Source of the DNA: JADGHX01 sp035760965
GTDB taxonomy: Bacteria; Pseudomonadota; Gammaproteobacteria; Steroidobacterales; Steroidobacteraceae
Direction: 5' to 3'
Length of the DNA: 14,359 nucleotides
Assembly (NCBI GenBank): GCA_035760965.1
Contig: DASTRY010000068.1
Location: 1-14,359 of the forward strand
The notes under the pieces are model-generated. The model searched no databases. It was not told the origin of the DNA and worked only from the letters and a program-made list of their open reading frames with translations. Below, piece by piece: positions 1 to 8,094 of this stretch. Positions within the stretch are counted from its first letter, which is position 1, and each line of letters starts with the position of its first letter. The position numbers and the translations under genes were made by a program.

Positions 1-1182
<1,182 letters not shown>

Positions 1183-1216
1183 GGCAGGAGTTTCCCGAAT
1201 TCAGTGTCAGTGAGGA

Positions 1217-3304
1217 TTATCTCTTGATGATGCCGTCCGCGATGTTCGGCGGCACCTCCATGTACTTCTCGAATTCCATCGTGAACGTGGCGCGCCCCTG
1301 GCTCATCGAGCGCACGGTGGTGGCGTAGCCAAACATCTCCGACAGGGGCACTTCGGCGGTGACGGCCTTGCCGGACGGCCCATCCTCCATGCCCATGATC
1401 TGCCCGCGCCGGCGATTCAGATCGCCGATGACGTCGCCGGAGTATTCCTCGGGCGTCACCACTTCGACCTTCATGATCGGCTCGAGCAGCACCGGCTTCG
1501 CCCGGCTGAAGCCTTCTTTGAAGCCCATCGACGCGGCGATCTTGAACGCCATCTCGTTCGAGTCGACATCGTGATACGAGCCGTCGAACGCGGTGACCTT
1601 CACGTCCACGACGGGATAGCCCGCCATGACGCCGGTCTCCTCCGCTTCCTTGATGCCCTTCTCGATGGCCGGGATGAACTCGCGCGGCACCACGCCGCCG
1701 ACGATGGCGTTCACGAACACGTTGCCCTTGCCGGGCTCGTTCGGCTCGAGCCGCAGCCACACGTGACCGTACTGGCCGCGTCCGCCGGACTGGCGCACGA
1801 ACTTGCCTTCCGCTTCCACCGTACCGCGAATCGTTTCGCGATAGGCGACCTGCGGCTTGCCGACGTTCGCCTCGACCTTGAACTCGCGCTTCATGCGGTC
1901 GACGATGATCTCGAGGTGCAGCTCGCCCATGCCGGCGATGATCGTCTGCCCCGACTCCTGATCGGTCGACACGCGGAACGAGGGGTCTTCCTTCGCGAGC
2001 CGCTGCAGCGCGAGGCCCATCTTTTCCTGATCGGCTTTGGTCTTCGGCTCGACGGCGACCGAGATGACGGGGTTCGGAAACTCCATCTTCTCGAGCGTGA
2101 TCACCTTCTCGACGTCCGAGAGCGTGTCGCCCGTGATGACGTCCTTCAGGCCGACGGCCGCGGCGATGTCGCCCGCGCGCACTTCCTTCAGCTCCGAGCG
2201 CTCGCTCGCATGCATCTGCAGCAGGCGCCCGATGCGCTCCTTCTTGCCTTTGCCCGGCACATACACCGTGTCGCCCGAGCTCAGCACACCCGAGTACACG
2301 CGGAAGAACGTGAGATTGCCGACGAACGGATCGTTCAGGATCTTGAAGGCGAGCGCCGCGAACGGCGCATCGTCGCTGGCCGGACGCGTATCGGGCGAGC
2401 CGTCTTCCTTCAGCCCCTTCACGGGAGGCATGTCCGTCGGCGACGGCATGAACTCGATGATCGCGTCGAGCAGCGCCTGCACGCCCTTGTTCTTGAACGC
2501 CGTACCGCACATGGCGAGCACGATCTCGTTCTTCAGCGCACGCGCGCGCAGACCCTTGCGGATCTCGTCGTCGGAGAGCGTGCCTTCTTCGAGGTACTTG
2601 TTGGTCAGCTCCTCGTTCGCCTCGGCCGCCGCCTCGATCATCTTCGCGCGGTATTCCTCGGCTTGCGCCTTGAGGTGCGCCGGAATGTCGCGGTACTCGA
2701 AGCGCATACCCTGGGTTTCCATGTCCCAGTAGATGCCCTTCATGCGGATGAGATCGACGACGCCCTCGAAGGCATCTTCGGCGCCGATCGGAATCTGGAT
2801 CGGTACGGGGTTTCCCCGCAGACGCTGCTTGATCTGATCGATGCAGCGAAAGAAGTTGGCGCCCGCACGATCCATCTTGTTGACGAACGCGATGCGCGGC
2901 ACGCCGTACTTGTTCATCTGCCGCCACACCGTTTCGGACTGCGGCTGCACGCCCGATACGGCGCAGAACAGGGCTACGGCACTGTCGAGCACCCGCAAGG
3001 AGCGCTCGACTTCGATGGTGAAGTCGACGTGCCCCGGGGTGTCGATGATGTTGATGCGGTGCTCCGGAAAGGTATTGTCCATGCCCTTCCAGAAACACGT
3101 GGTCGCGGCGGCGGTGATCGTGATGCCCCGCTCCTGCTCCTGCTCCATGTAGTCCATGACGGCCGCGCCGTCATGCACTTCACCGATTTTGTGCGAAACA
3201 CCGGTGTAGAAGAGGATGCGCTCGGTCGTCGTCGTCTTCCCGGCGTCGATGTGCGCCGAGATGCCGATGTTGCGATAGCGCTCGATGGGGGTAGCGCGTG
3301 CCAC
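1217..3304 (-). CDS. fusA: Elongation factor G
   Basis: EF-G is the ribosomal translocase GTPase, acting in the cytosol and also with RRF in ribosome recycling. The product is 695 residues, close to E. coli EF-G (704). The G1 motif AHIDAGKT is at residues 17-24, RGITI at 59-63, DTPGH at 88-92 and NKMD at 142-145. Domains II-V follow, including the domain IV stretch YRETIRGTVEAEGKF and the C-terminal FGYATTVRSMSQGRATF signature. The start is a GTG at 3304-3302. An in-frame TAG, which is the rpsG stop, lies seven codons upstream and there is no ATG between, so this is the only start that gives the normal N-terminus MARATPIERYRNIGISAHID. No good Shine-Dalgarno precedes it, so translational coupling to rpsG is likely. 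It sits 21 bp after rpsG in the str operon. Confidence 0.98.
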   Translation of the reverse strand: MARATPIERYRNIGISAHIDAGKTTTTERILFYTGVSHKIGEVHDGAAVMDYMEQEQERGITITAAATTCFWKGMDNTFPEHRINIIDTPGHVDFTIEVERSLRVLDSAVALFCAVSGVQPQSETVWRQMNKYGVPRIAFVNKMDRAGANFFRCIDQIKQRLRGNPVPIQIPIGAEDAFEGVVDLIRMKGIYWDMETQGMRFEYRDIPAHLKAQAEEYRAKMIEAAAEANEELTNKYLEEGTLSDDEIRKGLRARALKNEIVLAMCGTAFKNKGVQALLDAIIEFMPSPTDMPPVKGLKEDGSPDTRPASDDAPFAALAFKILNDPFVGNLTFFRVYSGVLSSGDTVYVPGKGKKERIGRLLQMHASERSELKEVRAGDIAAAVGLKDVITGDTLSDVEKVITLEKMEFPNPVISVAVEPKTKADQEKMGLALQRLAKEDPSFRVSTDQESGQTIIAGMGELHLEIIVDRMKREFKVEANVGKPQVAYRETIRGTVEAEGKFVRQSGGRGQYGHVWLRLEPNEPGKGNVFVNAIVGGVVPREFIPAIEKGIKEAEETGVMAGYPVVDVKVTAFDGSYHDVDSNEMAFKIAASMGFKEGFSRAKPVLLEPIMKVEVVTPEEYSGDVIGDLNRRRGQIMGMEDGPSGKAVTAEVPLSEMFGYATTVRSMSQGRATFTMEFEKYMEVPPNIADGIIKR

Positions 3305-3325
3305 AGCGAATAAGCGAGTTGGTGA

Positions 3326-3805
3326 CTACCAGCGATAATGCGCGAAGGCCTTGTTCGCCTCCGCCATACGGTGCGTGTCTTCGCGCTTGCGGACTGCGGC
3401 GCCGCGGTTCTCGGCGGCATCCATCAGCTCGTGCGCGAGGCGGAACGCCATCGACTTCTCGCTGCGCTCGCGCGCGGCGTCGATGACCCAACGCATGGCC
3501 AGTGTCTGACGGCGCGTCGCACGAACTTCAACGGGAACCTGGTACGTGGCACCGCCGACGCGGCGCGACTTCACCTCGACCACCGGCTTCACGTTGTCGA
3601 GCGCGGCGGAGAGCACGTTAACCGCCTCGGCGGCCGGCTTGCCCGTCTTCTCGGCAATACGATCGAGGGCGCCATAGATGATGCGCTCGGCCGCGGACTT
3701 CTTGCCGCTCTTCATGACCACGTTCATGAACTTGGCCAGCATCTCGTTCTGGAACTTCGGGTCCGGGAGGATGGTGCGGACCGGAGCCTGTGCTCTGCGT
3801 GACAT
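3326..3805 (-). CDS. rpsG: 30S ribosomal protein S7
   Basis: S7 is a primary 16S rRNA-binding protein that nucleates assembly of the 30S head. The 159-residue product starts MSRRAQAPVRTILPDPKF and contains the conserved block VGGATYQVPVEVRATRR (about residues 83-99) and a C-terminal KREDTHRMAEANKAFAHYRW. That is full length for the short form of S7 (about 156 residues). The ATG at 3805-3803 is preceded by AAGGAG, which overlaps the rpsL stop codon, so the two genes are tightly coupled. The rpsL-rpsG gap is only 12 nt. In E. coli, S7 represses its operon by binding a longer rpsL-rpsG intercistronic structure, and there is no room for that here. Confidence 0.98.
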   Translation of the reverse strand: MSRRAQAPVRTILPDPKFQNEMLAKFMNVVMKSGKKSAAERIIYGALDRIAEKTGKPAAEAVNVLSAALDNVKPVVEVKSRRVGGATYQVPVEVRATRRQTLAMRWVIDAARERSEKSMAFRLAHELMDAAENRGAAVRKREDTHRMAEANKAFAHYRW

Positions 3806-3817
3806 GGATGTCGCTCC

Positions 3818-4192
3818 TTACTTCTTCGGCCGCTTCGCGCCGTACTTCGAGCGGCCCTGCTTGCGCTCGCCGACACCCGCGCAATCGAGCGTCCCGCGGA
3901 TGGTGTGATAGCGCACGCCCGGAAGGTCCTTCACGCGGCCACCGCGAATGAGCACCACCGAGTGCTCCTGCAGGTTGTGGCCCTCACCGCCGATGTAGCT
4001 GGTGACTTCGTAACCGTTGGTGAGCCGCACGCGGCACACCTTGCGCAGCGCCGAGTTGGGCTTCTTGGGTGTGGTGGTGTAGACGCGCGTGCACACGCCG
4101 CGCTTCTGCGGCGAGGCGCCCAGCGCCGGCACCTTCGTTTTTTCCGCACCCGTCCGGCGAGGGGACCGGATAAGCTGCCCAGTGGTGGCCAT
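3818..4192 (-). CDS. rpsL: 30S ribosomal protein S12
   Basis: S12 lies at the decoding centre of the 30S subunit and affects accuracy and streptomycin response. The product is 124 residues, the family norm. It carries the hallmark segments PQKRGVCTRVYTTTPKKPNS and GGRVKDLPGVRYHT and ends SKYGAKRPKK. The lysines at the two classic streptomycin-resistance positions, in TPKKPNS and GGRVKDLPG, are the wild-type residues, so no rpsL-type resistance is expected. The Asp of KDLPG, methylthiolated by RimO in many bacteria, is also present. The frame is open further upstream to 4387, but ATG 4192 gives the family N-terminus (MATTGQLIR) and has GGAG 9 nt before it. This is the first gene of the str operon, transcribed from the promoter at 4359-4387. 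Confidence 0.98.
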   Translation of the reverse strand: MATTGQLIRSPRRTGAEKTKVPALGASPQKRGVCTRVYTTTPKKPNSALRKVCRVRLTNGYEVTSYIGGEGHNLQEHSVVLIRGGRVKDLPGVRYHTIRGTLDCAGVGERKQGRSKYGAKRPKK

Positions 4193-4212
4193 GTACGTAA
4201 GCTCCAAGAACC

Positions 4213-4222
4213 TTAAAGAGCG
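4213..4222 (-). promoter_or_regulatory. boxA-like antitermination element
   Basis: The minus strand reads CGCTCTTTAA here, 20 nt before the rpsL start codon. The E. coli rrn boxA is TGCTCTTTAACA, so GCTCTTTAA matches it exactly. In RNA, boxA binds NusB/S10 (NusE) and recruits the Nus/SuhB antitermination complex. The site lies downstream of the str promoter, as an RNA element must, and downstream of two hairpins; in rrn leaders a boxB stem also precedes boxA. An AT-containing 9-mer match in such GC-rich DNA is unlikely by chance but not impossible. Function is inferred. Confidence 0.5.
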
Positions 4223-4267
4223 ATGCGCGTCTTGCCGCGCGCGCCGCGCGTTGCAACCGGGAAGACG

Positions 4268-4297
4268 ACCGGGCCGCCTGAGTTGAGGCGGCCCGGT
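4268..4297 (-). promoter_or_regulatory. 12-bp perfect hairpin in the str leader
   Basis: ACCGGGCCGCCT and AGGCGGCCCGGT form a perfect 12-bp stem (4268-4279 with 4286-4297) around a 6-nt loop. There is no T-run on either side in either direction, so it is not a canonical intrinsic terminator. Located in the rpsL leader about 45 nt before the boxA-like site, it may be a regulatory or stabilising element. Confidence 0.6.
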
Positions 4298-4316
4298 GTT
4301 CGAAGTCGCGGTTTCC

Positions 4317-4344
4317 GGTCCGGCACGAATAAGGGGGCCGGACC
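4317..4344 (-). promoter_or_regulatory. 8-bp hairpin at the 5' end of the str leader
   Basis: GGTCCGGC (4317-4324) and GCCGGACC (4337-4344) form a perfect 8-bp stem with a 12-nt loop. It begins about 8 nt after the predicted transcription start, so it would form a 5'-end hairpin on the transcript, a position known to protect mRNAs from decay. That role is an inference. Confidence 0.5.
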
Positions 4345-4358
4345 GACAAAGGCCGGCG

Positions 4359-4387
4359 ATTCTAGGTAGCGACCCGAGGGGTGTCAA
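4359..4387 (-). promoter_or_regulatory. Sigma-70 promoter of the rpsL-rpsG-fusA-tuf operon
   Basis: On the minus strand, TTGACA (4387-4382, perfect -35) is separated by exactly 17 bp from TAGAAT (4364-4359, 5/6 match to -10). The discriminator that follows is CGCCGG, GC-rich as is typical of promoters inhibited by ppGpp/DksA under stringent response. The operon needs its own promoter because rpoC ends 6.7 kb upstream behind a terminator and the adjacent gene is divergent. Confidence 0.8.
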
Positions 4388-4431
4388 CCAGTTGCGGGCC
4401 CCCGTCCGAGGTGGAATACGGAGACCGAATC

Positions 4432-5004
4432 ATGTGTTCGAGCAGACTGCGAGCGCTGGCGTTTTCGGGGTTGGTGGGTCTCTTCGCAAGCGCCGCCGGG
4501 CGCGCGGAAGTGACCGGCATCGGCCCGTCAGGCTTCAGCCTGAAGATCGAAACGTCCGTCGGCAACACACCCGAAGAGGTGTTCAAGCGCTTCGTGCAGA
4601 TCGCCCGGTGGTGGGACCCCGGGCATACGTACTCCGGGGACGCCGCCAACCTGGCGCTGACGGCCAAGCCAGGGGGGTGCTTCTGCGAGACCCTGCCGGG
4701 CGGGGGGTTCGTCGAGCACATGAATGTCGTTTACGCCGCACCCGGAAAGGCCATTCGCATGACCGGCGGCCTCGGCCCGCTCCAGGCGATGGGCGCAACG
4801 GGCGCCCTGACCTTCGAGTTCAAACCCGACGGCGCGAATACGCGCCTCGTCGTCACGTACAACGTGACCGGGTTTGCCTCCGGCCAGGGCTTCGCCAAGG
4901 TCGCCCCGGCGGTGGACAGCGTGTTGGCGGCGCAGGTCGCGCGGCTCACGCACTTCGCCGAGACCGGCAAGCCGATCACGGAAACCGGGACACCGCCACC
5001 CTGA
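4432..5004 (+). CDS. SRPBCC (AHSA1/START-like) protein with signal peptide
   Basis: The 190-residue product begins MCSSRLRALAFSGLVGLFAS, a basic N-terminus and hydrophobic core, with a plausible signal peptidase I site after AGRA at residue 25, so it is probably periplasmic. The rest (about 35-180) resembles SRPBCC/AHSA1-type lipid- or hydrophobe-binding folds: the early TPEEVFKRFVQIARWWDP helix is followed by alternating strands such as GALTFEFKPDGANTRLVVTYNV and a C-terminal helix ending LTHFAETGKP. The assignment rests on this pattern, not on a catalytic motif, and the ligand is unknown. ATG 4432 was chosen because GGAG lies 8 nt upstream and the product starts with a signal peptide. The GTG at 4381 would overlap the -35 box of the str promoter. 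Its stop is 3 bp from the RND permease stop on the other strand. I see no convincing promoter in the 44 bp upstream. Confidence 0.75.
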   Translation: MCSSRLRALAFSGLVGLFASAAGRAEVTGIGPSGFSLKIETSVGNTPEEVFKRFVQIARWWDPGHTYSGDAANLALTAKPGGCFCETLPGGGFVEHMNVVYAAPGKAIRMTGGLGPLQAMGATGALTFEFKPDGANTRLVVTYNVTGFASGQGFAKVAPAVDSVLAAQVARLTHFAETGKPITETGTPPP

Positions 5005-5007
5005 GCG

Positions 5008-8000
5008 TCAGCTGCCCGCCGGCTCGACGGCGGCGGGCTGCGGCTCCGTCCGCTCGCGCCGCAGCTTGCGCCCCATCCACAGGCGGAAATCGTCGAGCAA
5101 CGTGTAGACCGTCGGCACGACGAAGAGGCTGAGCGCCGTCGAAGTGATCAGCCCGCCGATCACCGCGATGCCCATCGGCGCGCGGAAGCTCGGGTCGGCG
5201 GAGAAGCCCGCGGCCACGGGCAGCATGCCCGCGATCATCGCGATGGTCGTCATCACGATCGGCCGCGCGCGCTTGGCACAGGCGTCGATCAGCGCGTCCA
5301 TGCGCGACAGCCCACGCTCGTTGCGGGCCATCACGACGTACTCGACGAGCAGGATCGAGTTCTTCGTCACGATGCCCATGAGCATCAAGAGCCCGATGAG
5401 CGAGGGCAACGAGAGGCCGTACCCGAGCAGCAGCAAGCCCGCGAGCGCGCCGCCGACGGACTGCGGCAGCGCACCGAGAATCGTGAGCGGCTGGATGAAG
5501 TCGTGGAAGAGCAGCACGAGCACGGCGTAGATGCACAACAGCCCGATCGCCATGGCCGCCATGAAGCCGCCGAACAGCTCCTTCATGCGCTGCACGTCGC
5601 CGGTCTCGCGTCGCTCGACGCCGTCGGGCAGATGCGCGAGGGCCGGCATCTTTTCGATCTTCTTCAGCACGTCGCCGAGCGGCGCGCCGCCGAGATCCGC
5701 GGAGATGGTGACGTTACGCGCGCGGTCGTAGCGCTCGATGCTCGTCGGACCGGCGCCGAACTTCACGCTCGCGATGTTCTCGAGCGGCACGAGCCCCGCA
5801 CGCCCGGGCACGAGCATCGAACGGATGCTCTCGATGTCGCCGCGCGCCGCGTCGTTCAGGCGCACGCGAATCGGCACCTGCCGCTCGGGCAAGTTGAACT
5901 TCGGCAGGTTCATCGACACATCGCCGCTCGTCGCGATGCGCGTCGCGGCGCTCAGCGCTTCGGTCGGCACGCCGAGCTCGGCCGCGCGCTCCGGAATCGG
6001 TGTGATCACGATCTCGGGCTGCACGAGGCTCGCGGACGAGGTGACGTTCGCCAGTCCCGCATCGCGCACGTCGCGCTCGACGCCTTGCGCCACGCGTTCG
6101 AGCAGCGCGGGATCGTCACCCGCGAGGCTGATCTGCAGCTTCTCGCCGAAGCCGCCGAAGCCGAACGACAGTCGCGCGCCCGGGATCGTCTCCAGGGCTT
6201 TCGAGGCGGCGCGCTCGAACTCCGCTTGCGTGCGCTTCTGCTTGCCGCGCGGCTGCAGTTGCACCGTGAGAGTGGCCTTGCGCACTGTGCCCGCGCTCGT
6301 CGCGAAGCCTTGCGAGCTCGGTGCGCCGATCGTCGTGTACACGCGCGTGACATCGGGGAACTGCGTCAGGCGACGACGCACCTCTTCGGCAGTCGCGTGC
6401 GTTTCCGCGAGCGTCGACCCGGGCGGCAGCTCGACTTGGATCACCGAGAAGCCATAGTTGCCGGGCGGCACGAGGCCGGTCGAGAGGAACGGAATCAAGC
6501 CGAGCGACAGGATGAAGATTGCCGTCGCCACGCCGAGCGTGAGCCGCCGATGCTCGAGACAGCGCCGCACCGTGCGCAGGTACCACTGCTTCAGTCGACC
6601 CTCGCGATCCGGCTCGTCGTGCGCCTTCATCATGTAGGCCGCCATCATCGGCGTGAGCAATCGCGCGACGAGTAGCGACGCGAGCACGGCAGTGACGGTT
6701 GTGAGCGCGAACTGCTTGAAGAACTTGCCGGGAATGCCGGGCATGAACGCCACCGGCAGGAACACCGCGCACAACGTCGCGGAAGTGGCCACGACCGCAA
6801 GCCCGATTTCCTGCACGGCTTCTTCCGCCGCTTTGATGGGCGTCTTGCCGTTGCGCAAGTGGCGAACGATGTTCTCCACTTCGACGATCGCGTCGTCGAC
6901 GAGGATGCCGACGACGAGCGAGAGCGCCAGCATCGTCATCACATTGAGCGTGTAGCCGGCCACGTAGTGCAGCACCCAGAATGTCGGCAGCACCGAGAGC
7001 GGCAAGGCAATCGACGAGATGATCGTCGCGCGCCAATCCTTCAGGAAAATCCAGACGACGATGATCGCGAGGAACGCGCCTTCGAGCAGCATGTCGATCG
7101 AATCCTTGTAGGACTCGCGCACGTAGTCGACCGTGTTGCTCACTTGCTCGATCGCGATGTTCGGGTAGCGCTTGCGCAGCTTCTGCACGGCCTGCTCGAC
7201 GCCGTCCGCAACGCCGAGCGCGCTGGCACCGACCGCGCGTGTCACTTCGAAGCCGACGATGGGTTTGCCGTCGAGCAGCGCGAGTTGGCGCTGCTCCGCG
7301 GCCTGATCTTTCACTTCGGCCAGCGCGTCGAGGCGCACGGTGCGCCCGTCGGGCAGCACGATCGGCAGCGCGGCCAAGTCTTGCACCGACGACGCCGTCG
7401 CGACGGTGCGCACGCTCTGCTCCTGATCGCCGATGCGCGCCTCACCGCCCGGCAGCTCGACCTGAGTACGTCGCAGCTGGCGCGAGATGTCGCCGGCGGT
7501 GGTCCCGAGCGCATTGAGCGCGTCCGGATCGAGGTCGACGCGAATCTCGCGGTCGACACCGCCGACGCGGCGGATGGCACCGACACCATCGACGGACGAG
7601 AGCTCGCGGCTGATCGTGAGATCGACGAACCACGAGAGCTCCGCCTCACTCATGGAGGGCGAGGAAACGCCGTAGGTGACGACTGGCGAGCCCGCGGTCG
7701 TCACCCGGGAAATGATCGGCTCTTCGATCTCGGCCGGCAGATTCGAGCGGATGCGCGTCACAGCATCGCGCACGTCGTCGACCGCTTCGTTGACATCGCG
7801 CTCGAGCTGGAACTCGATCGTCGTTTGCGACAGGCCCTCGGTGACGGTCGAACGGATGTGGTCGATGCCCGTGGCGCTCGCGACGGAATCCTCGATCTTG
7901 CGCGTGACTTCCGTTTCGAGCTGCGAGGGCGGCACGCCCGGGTAGTTCACCGTCACCGTGACGGTCGGGATATCCATGTCCGGCCGGTCCTGCACGCCGA

Positions 8001-8094
8001 GCTTCTTGAAACCGATGATGCCGGCGAGCGTCATCGCGACGAACAGCACCATCACCGGCACGGGCCGGTGAATCGACCACGTGACGAGGTTCAT
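5008..8094 (-). CDS. RND (HAE1-type) multidrug efflux permease, inner-membrane subunit
   Basis: This is a proton-driven antiporter of the AcrB/MexB/MdtB superfamily, 1028 residues as is usual for the family. TM1 is at about residues 10-30, with the family motif QDRPDMDIP just after. A first periplasmic domain (about 40-335) is followed by TM2-6 (about 336-490), a second periplasmic domain (about 540-840) and TM8-12 (about 845-1003). The proton-relay residues are present: Asp400-Asp401 in GILVDDAIVEVEN (AcrB D407/D408), Lys911 in GIVTKNSILLVEY (K940), Arg942 (R971) and Thr949 (T978). It should therefore be an active pump. The start ATG overlaps the adaptor stop by 4 nt (ATGA), indicating one transcript and coupled translation. 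Substrate cannot be read from the sequence. No outer-membrane factor lies nearby, so a TolC-like partner must come from elsewhere. Confidence 0.95.
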   Translation of the reverse strand: MNLVTWSIHRPVPVMVLFVAMTLAGIIGFKKLGVQDRPDMDIPTVTVTVNYPGVPPSQLETEVTRKIEDSVASATGIDHIRSTVTEGLSQTTIEFQLERDVNEAVDDVRDAVTRIRSNLPAEIEEPIISRVTTAGSPVVTYGVSSPSMSEAELSWFVDLTISRELSSVDGVGAIRRVGGVDREIRVDLDPDALNALGTTAGDISRQLRRTQVELPGGEARIGDQEQSVRTVATASSVQDLAALPIVLPDGRTVRLDALAEVKDQAAEQRQLALLDGKPIVGFEVTRAVGASALGVADGVEQAVQKLRKRYPNIAIEQVSNTVDYVRESYKDSIDMLLEGAFLAIIVVWIFLKDWRATIISSIALPLSVLPTFWVLHYVAGYTLNVMTMLALSLVVGILVDDAIVEVENIVRHLRNGKTPIKAAEEAVQEIGLAVVATSATLCAVFLPVAFMPGIPGKFFKQFALTTVTAVLASLLVARLLTPMMAAYMMKAHDEPDREGRLKQWYLRTVRRCLEHRRLTLGVATAIFILSLGLIPFLSTGLVPPGNYGFSVIQVELPPGSTLAETHATAEEVRRRLTQFPDVTRVYTTIGAPSSQGFATSAGTVRKATLTVQLQPRGKQKRTQAEFERAASKALETIPGARLSFGFGGFGEKLQISLAGDDPALLERVAQGVERDVRDAGLANVTSSASLVQPEIVITPIPERAAELGVPTEALSAATRIATSGDVSMNLPKFNLPERQVPIRVRLNDAARGDIESIRSMLVPGRAGLVPLENIASVKFGAGPTSIERYDRARNVTISADLGGAPLGDVLKKIEKMPALAHLPDGVERRETGDVQRMKELFGGFMAAMAIGLLCIYAVLVLLFHDFIQPLTILGALPQSVGGALAGLLLLGYGLSLPSLIGLLMLMGIVTKNSILLVEYVVMARNERGLSRMDALIDACAKRARPIVMTTIAMIAGMLPVAAGFSADPSFRAPMGIAVIGGLITSTALSLFVVPTVYTLLDDFRLWMGRKLRRERTEPQPAAVEPAGS

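Larger units (their letters stand above)
4193..4352 (-). promoter_or_regulatory. Long structured leader of the str operon
   Basis: About 160 nt lie between the predicted transcription start (about 4352) and the rpsL ATG. The leader holds, in transcript order, a hairpin at 4344-4317, a stronger hairpin at 4297-4268, a very GC-rich run at about 4226-4252, a boxA-like element at 4222-4213 and the Shine-Dalgarno GGAG at 4205-4202. Neither hairpin is followed by a U-run, so neither looks like a simple terminator. No peptide of the usual attenuator kind was recognised. The start site is inferred from the promoter, not mapped. Confidence 0.6.

Noticed and set aside
1571..3313. 580-codon open frame on the plus strand opposite fusA
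   Set aside because: It is the antisense shadow of fusA. Its product is rich in Arg, His, Leu, Asp and Val with no domain pattern, as expected for the reverse strand of a high-GC gene.
4268..4297. Intrinsic terminator between rpsL and the SRPBCC gene
   Set aside because: The 12-bp stem is strong but has no T-run on either strand, and it lies between a strong promoter and its first gene, so a leader element fits better.
4193..4387. N-terminal extension of S12 to 189 residues starting at 4387
   Set aside because: The extra 65 residues have no counterpart in S12 and would begin inside the -35 box; ATG 4192 with its Shine-Dalgarno gives the family length of 124.
4388..4431. Promoter for the SRPBCC gene (TTGCGG at 4392 with GAATAC near 4415)
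   Set aside because: The -10 match is poor and would nearly overlap the Shine-Dalgarno; it is not strong enough to list.
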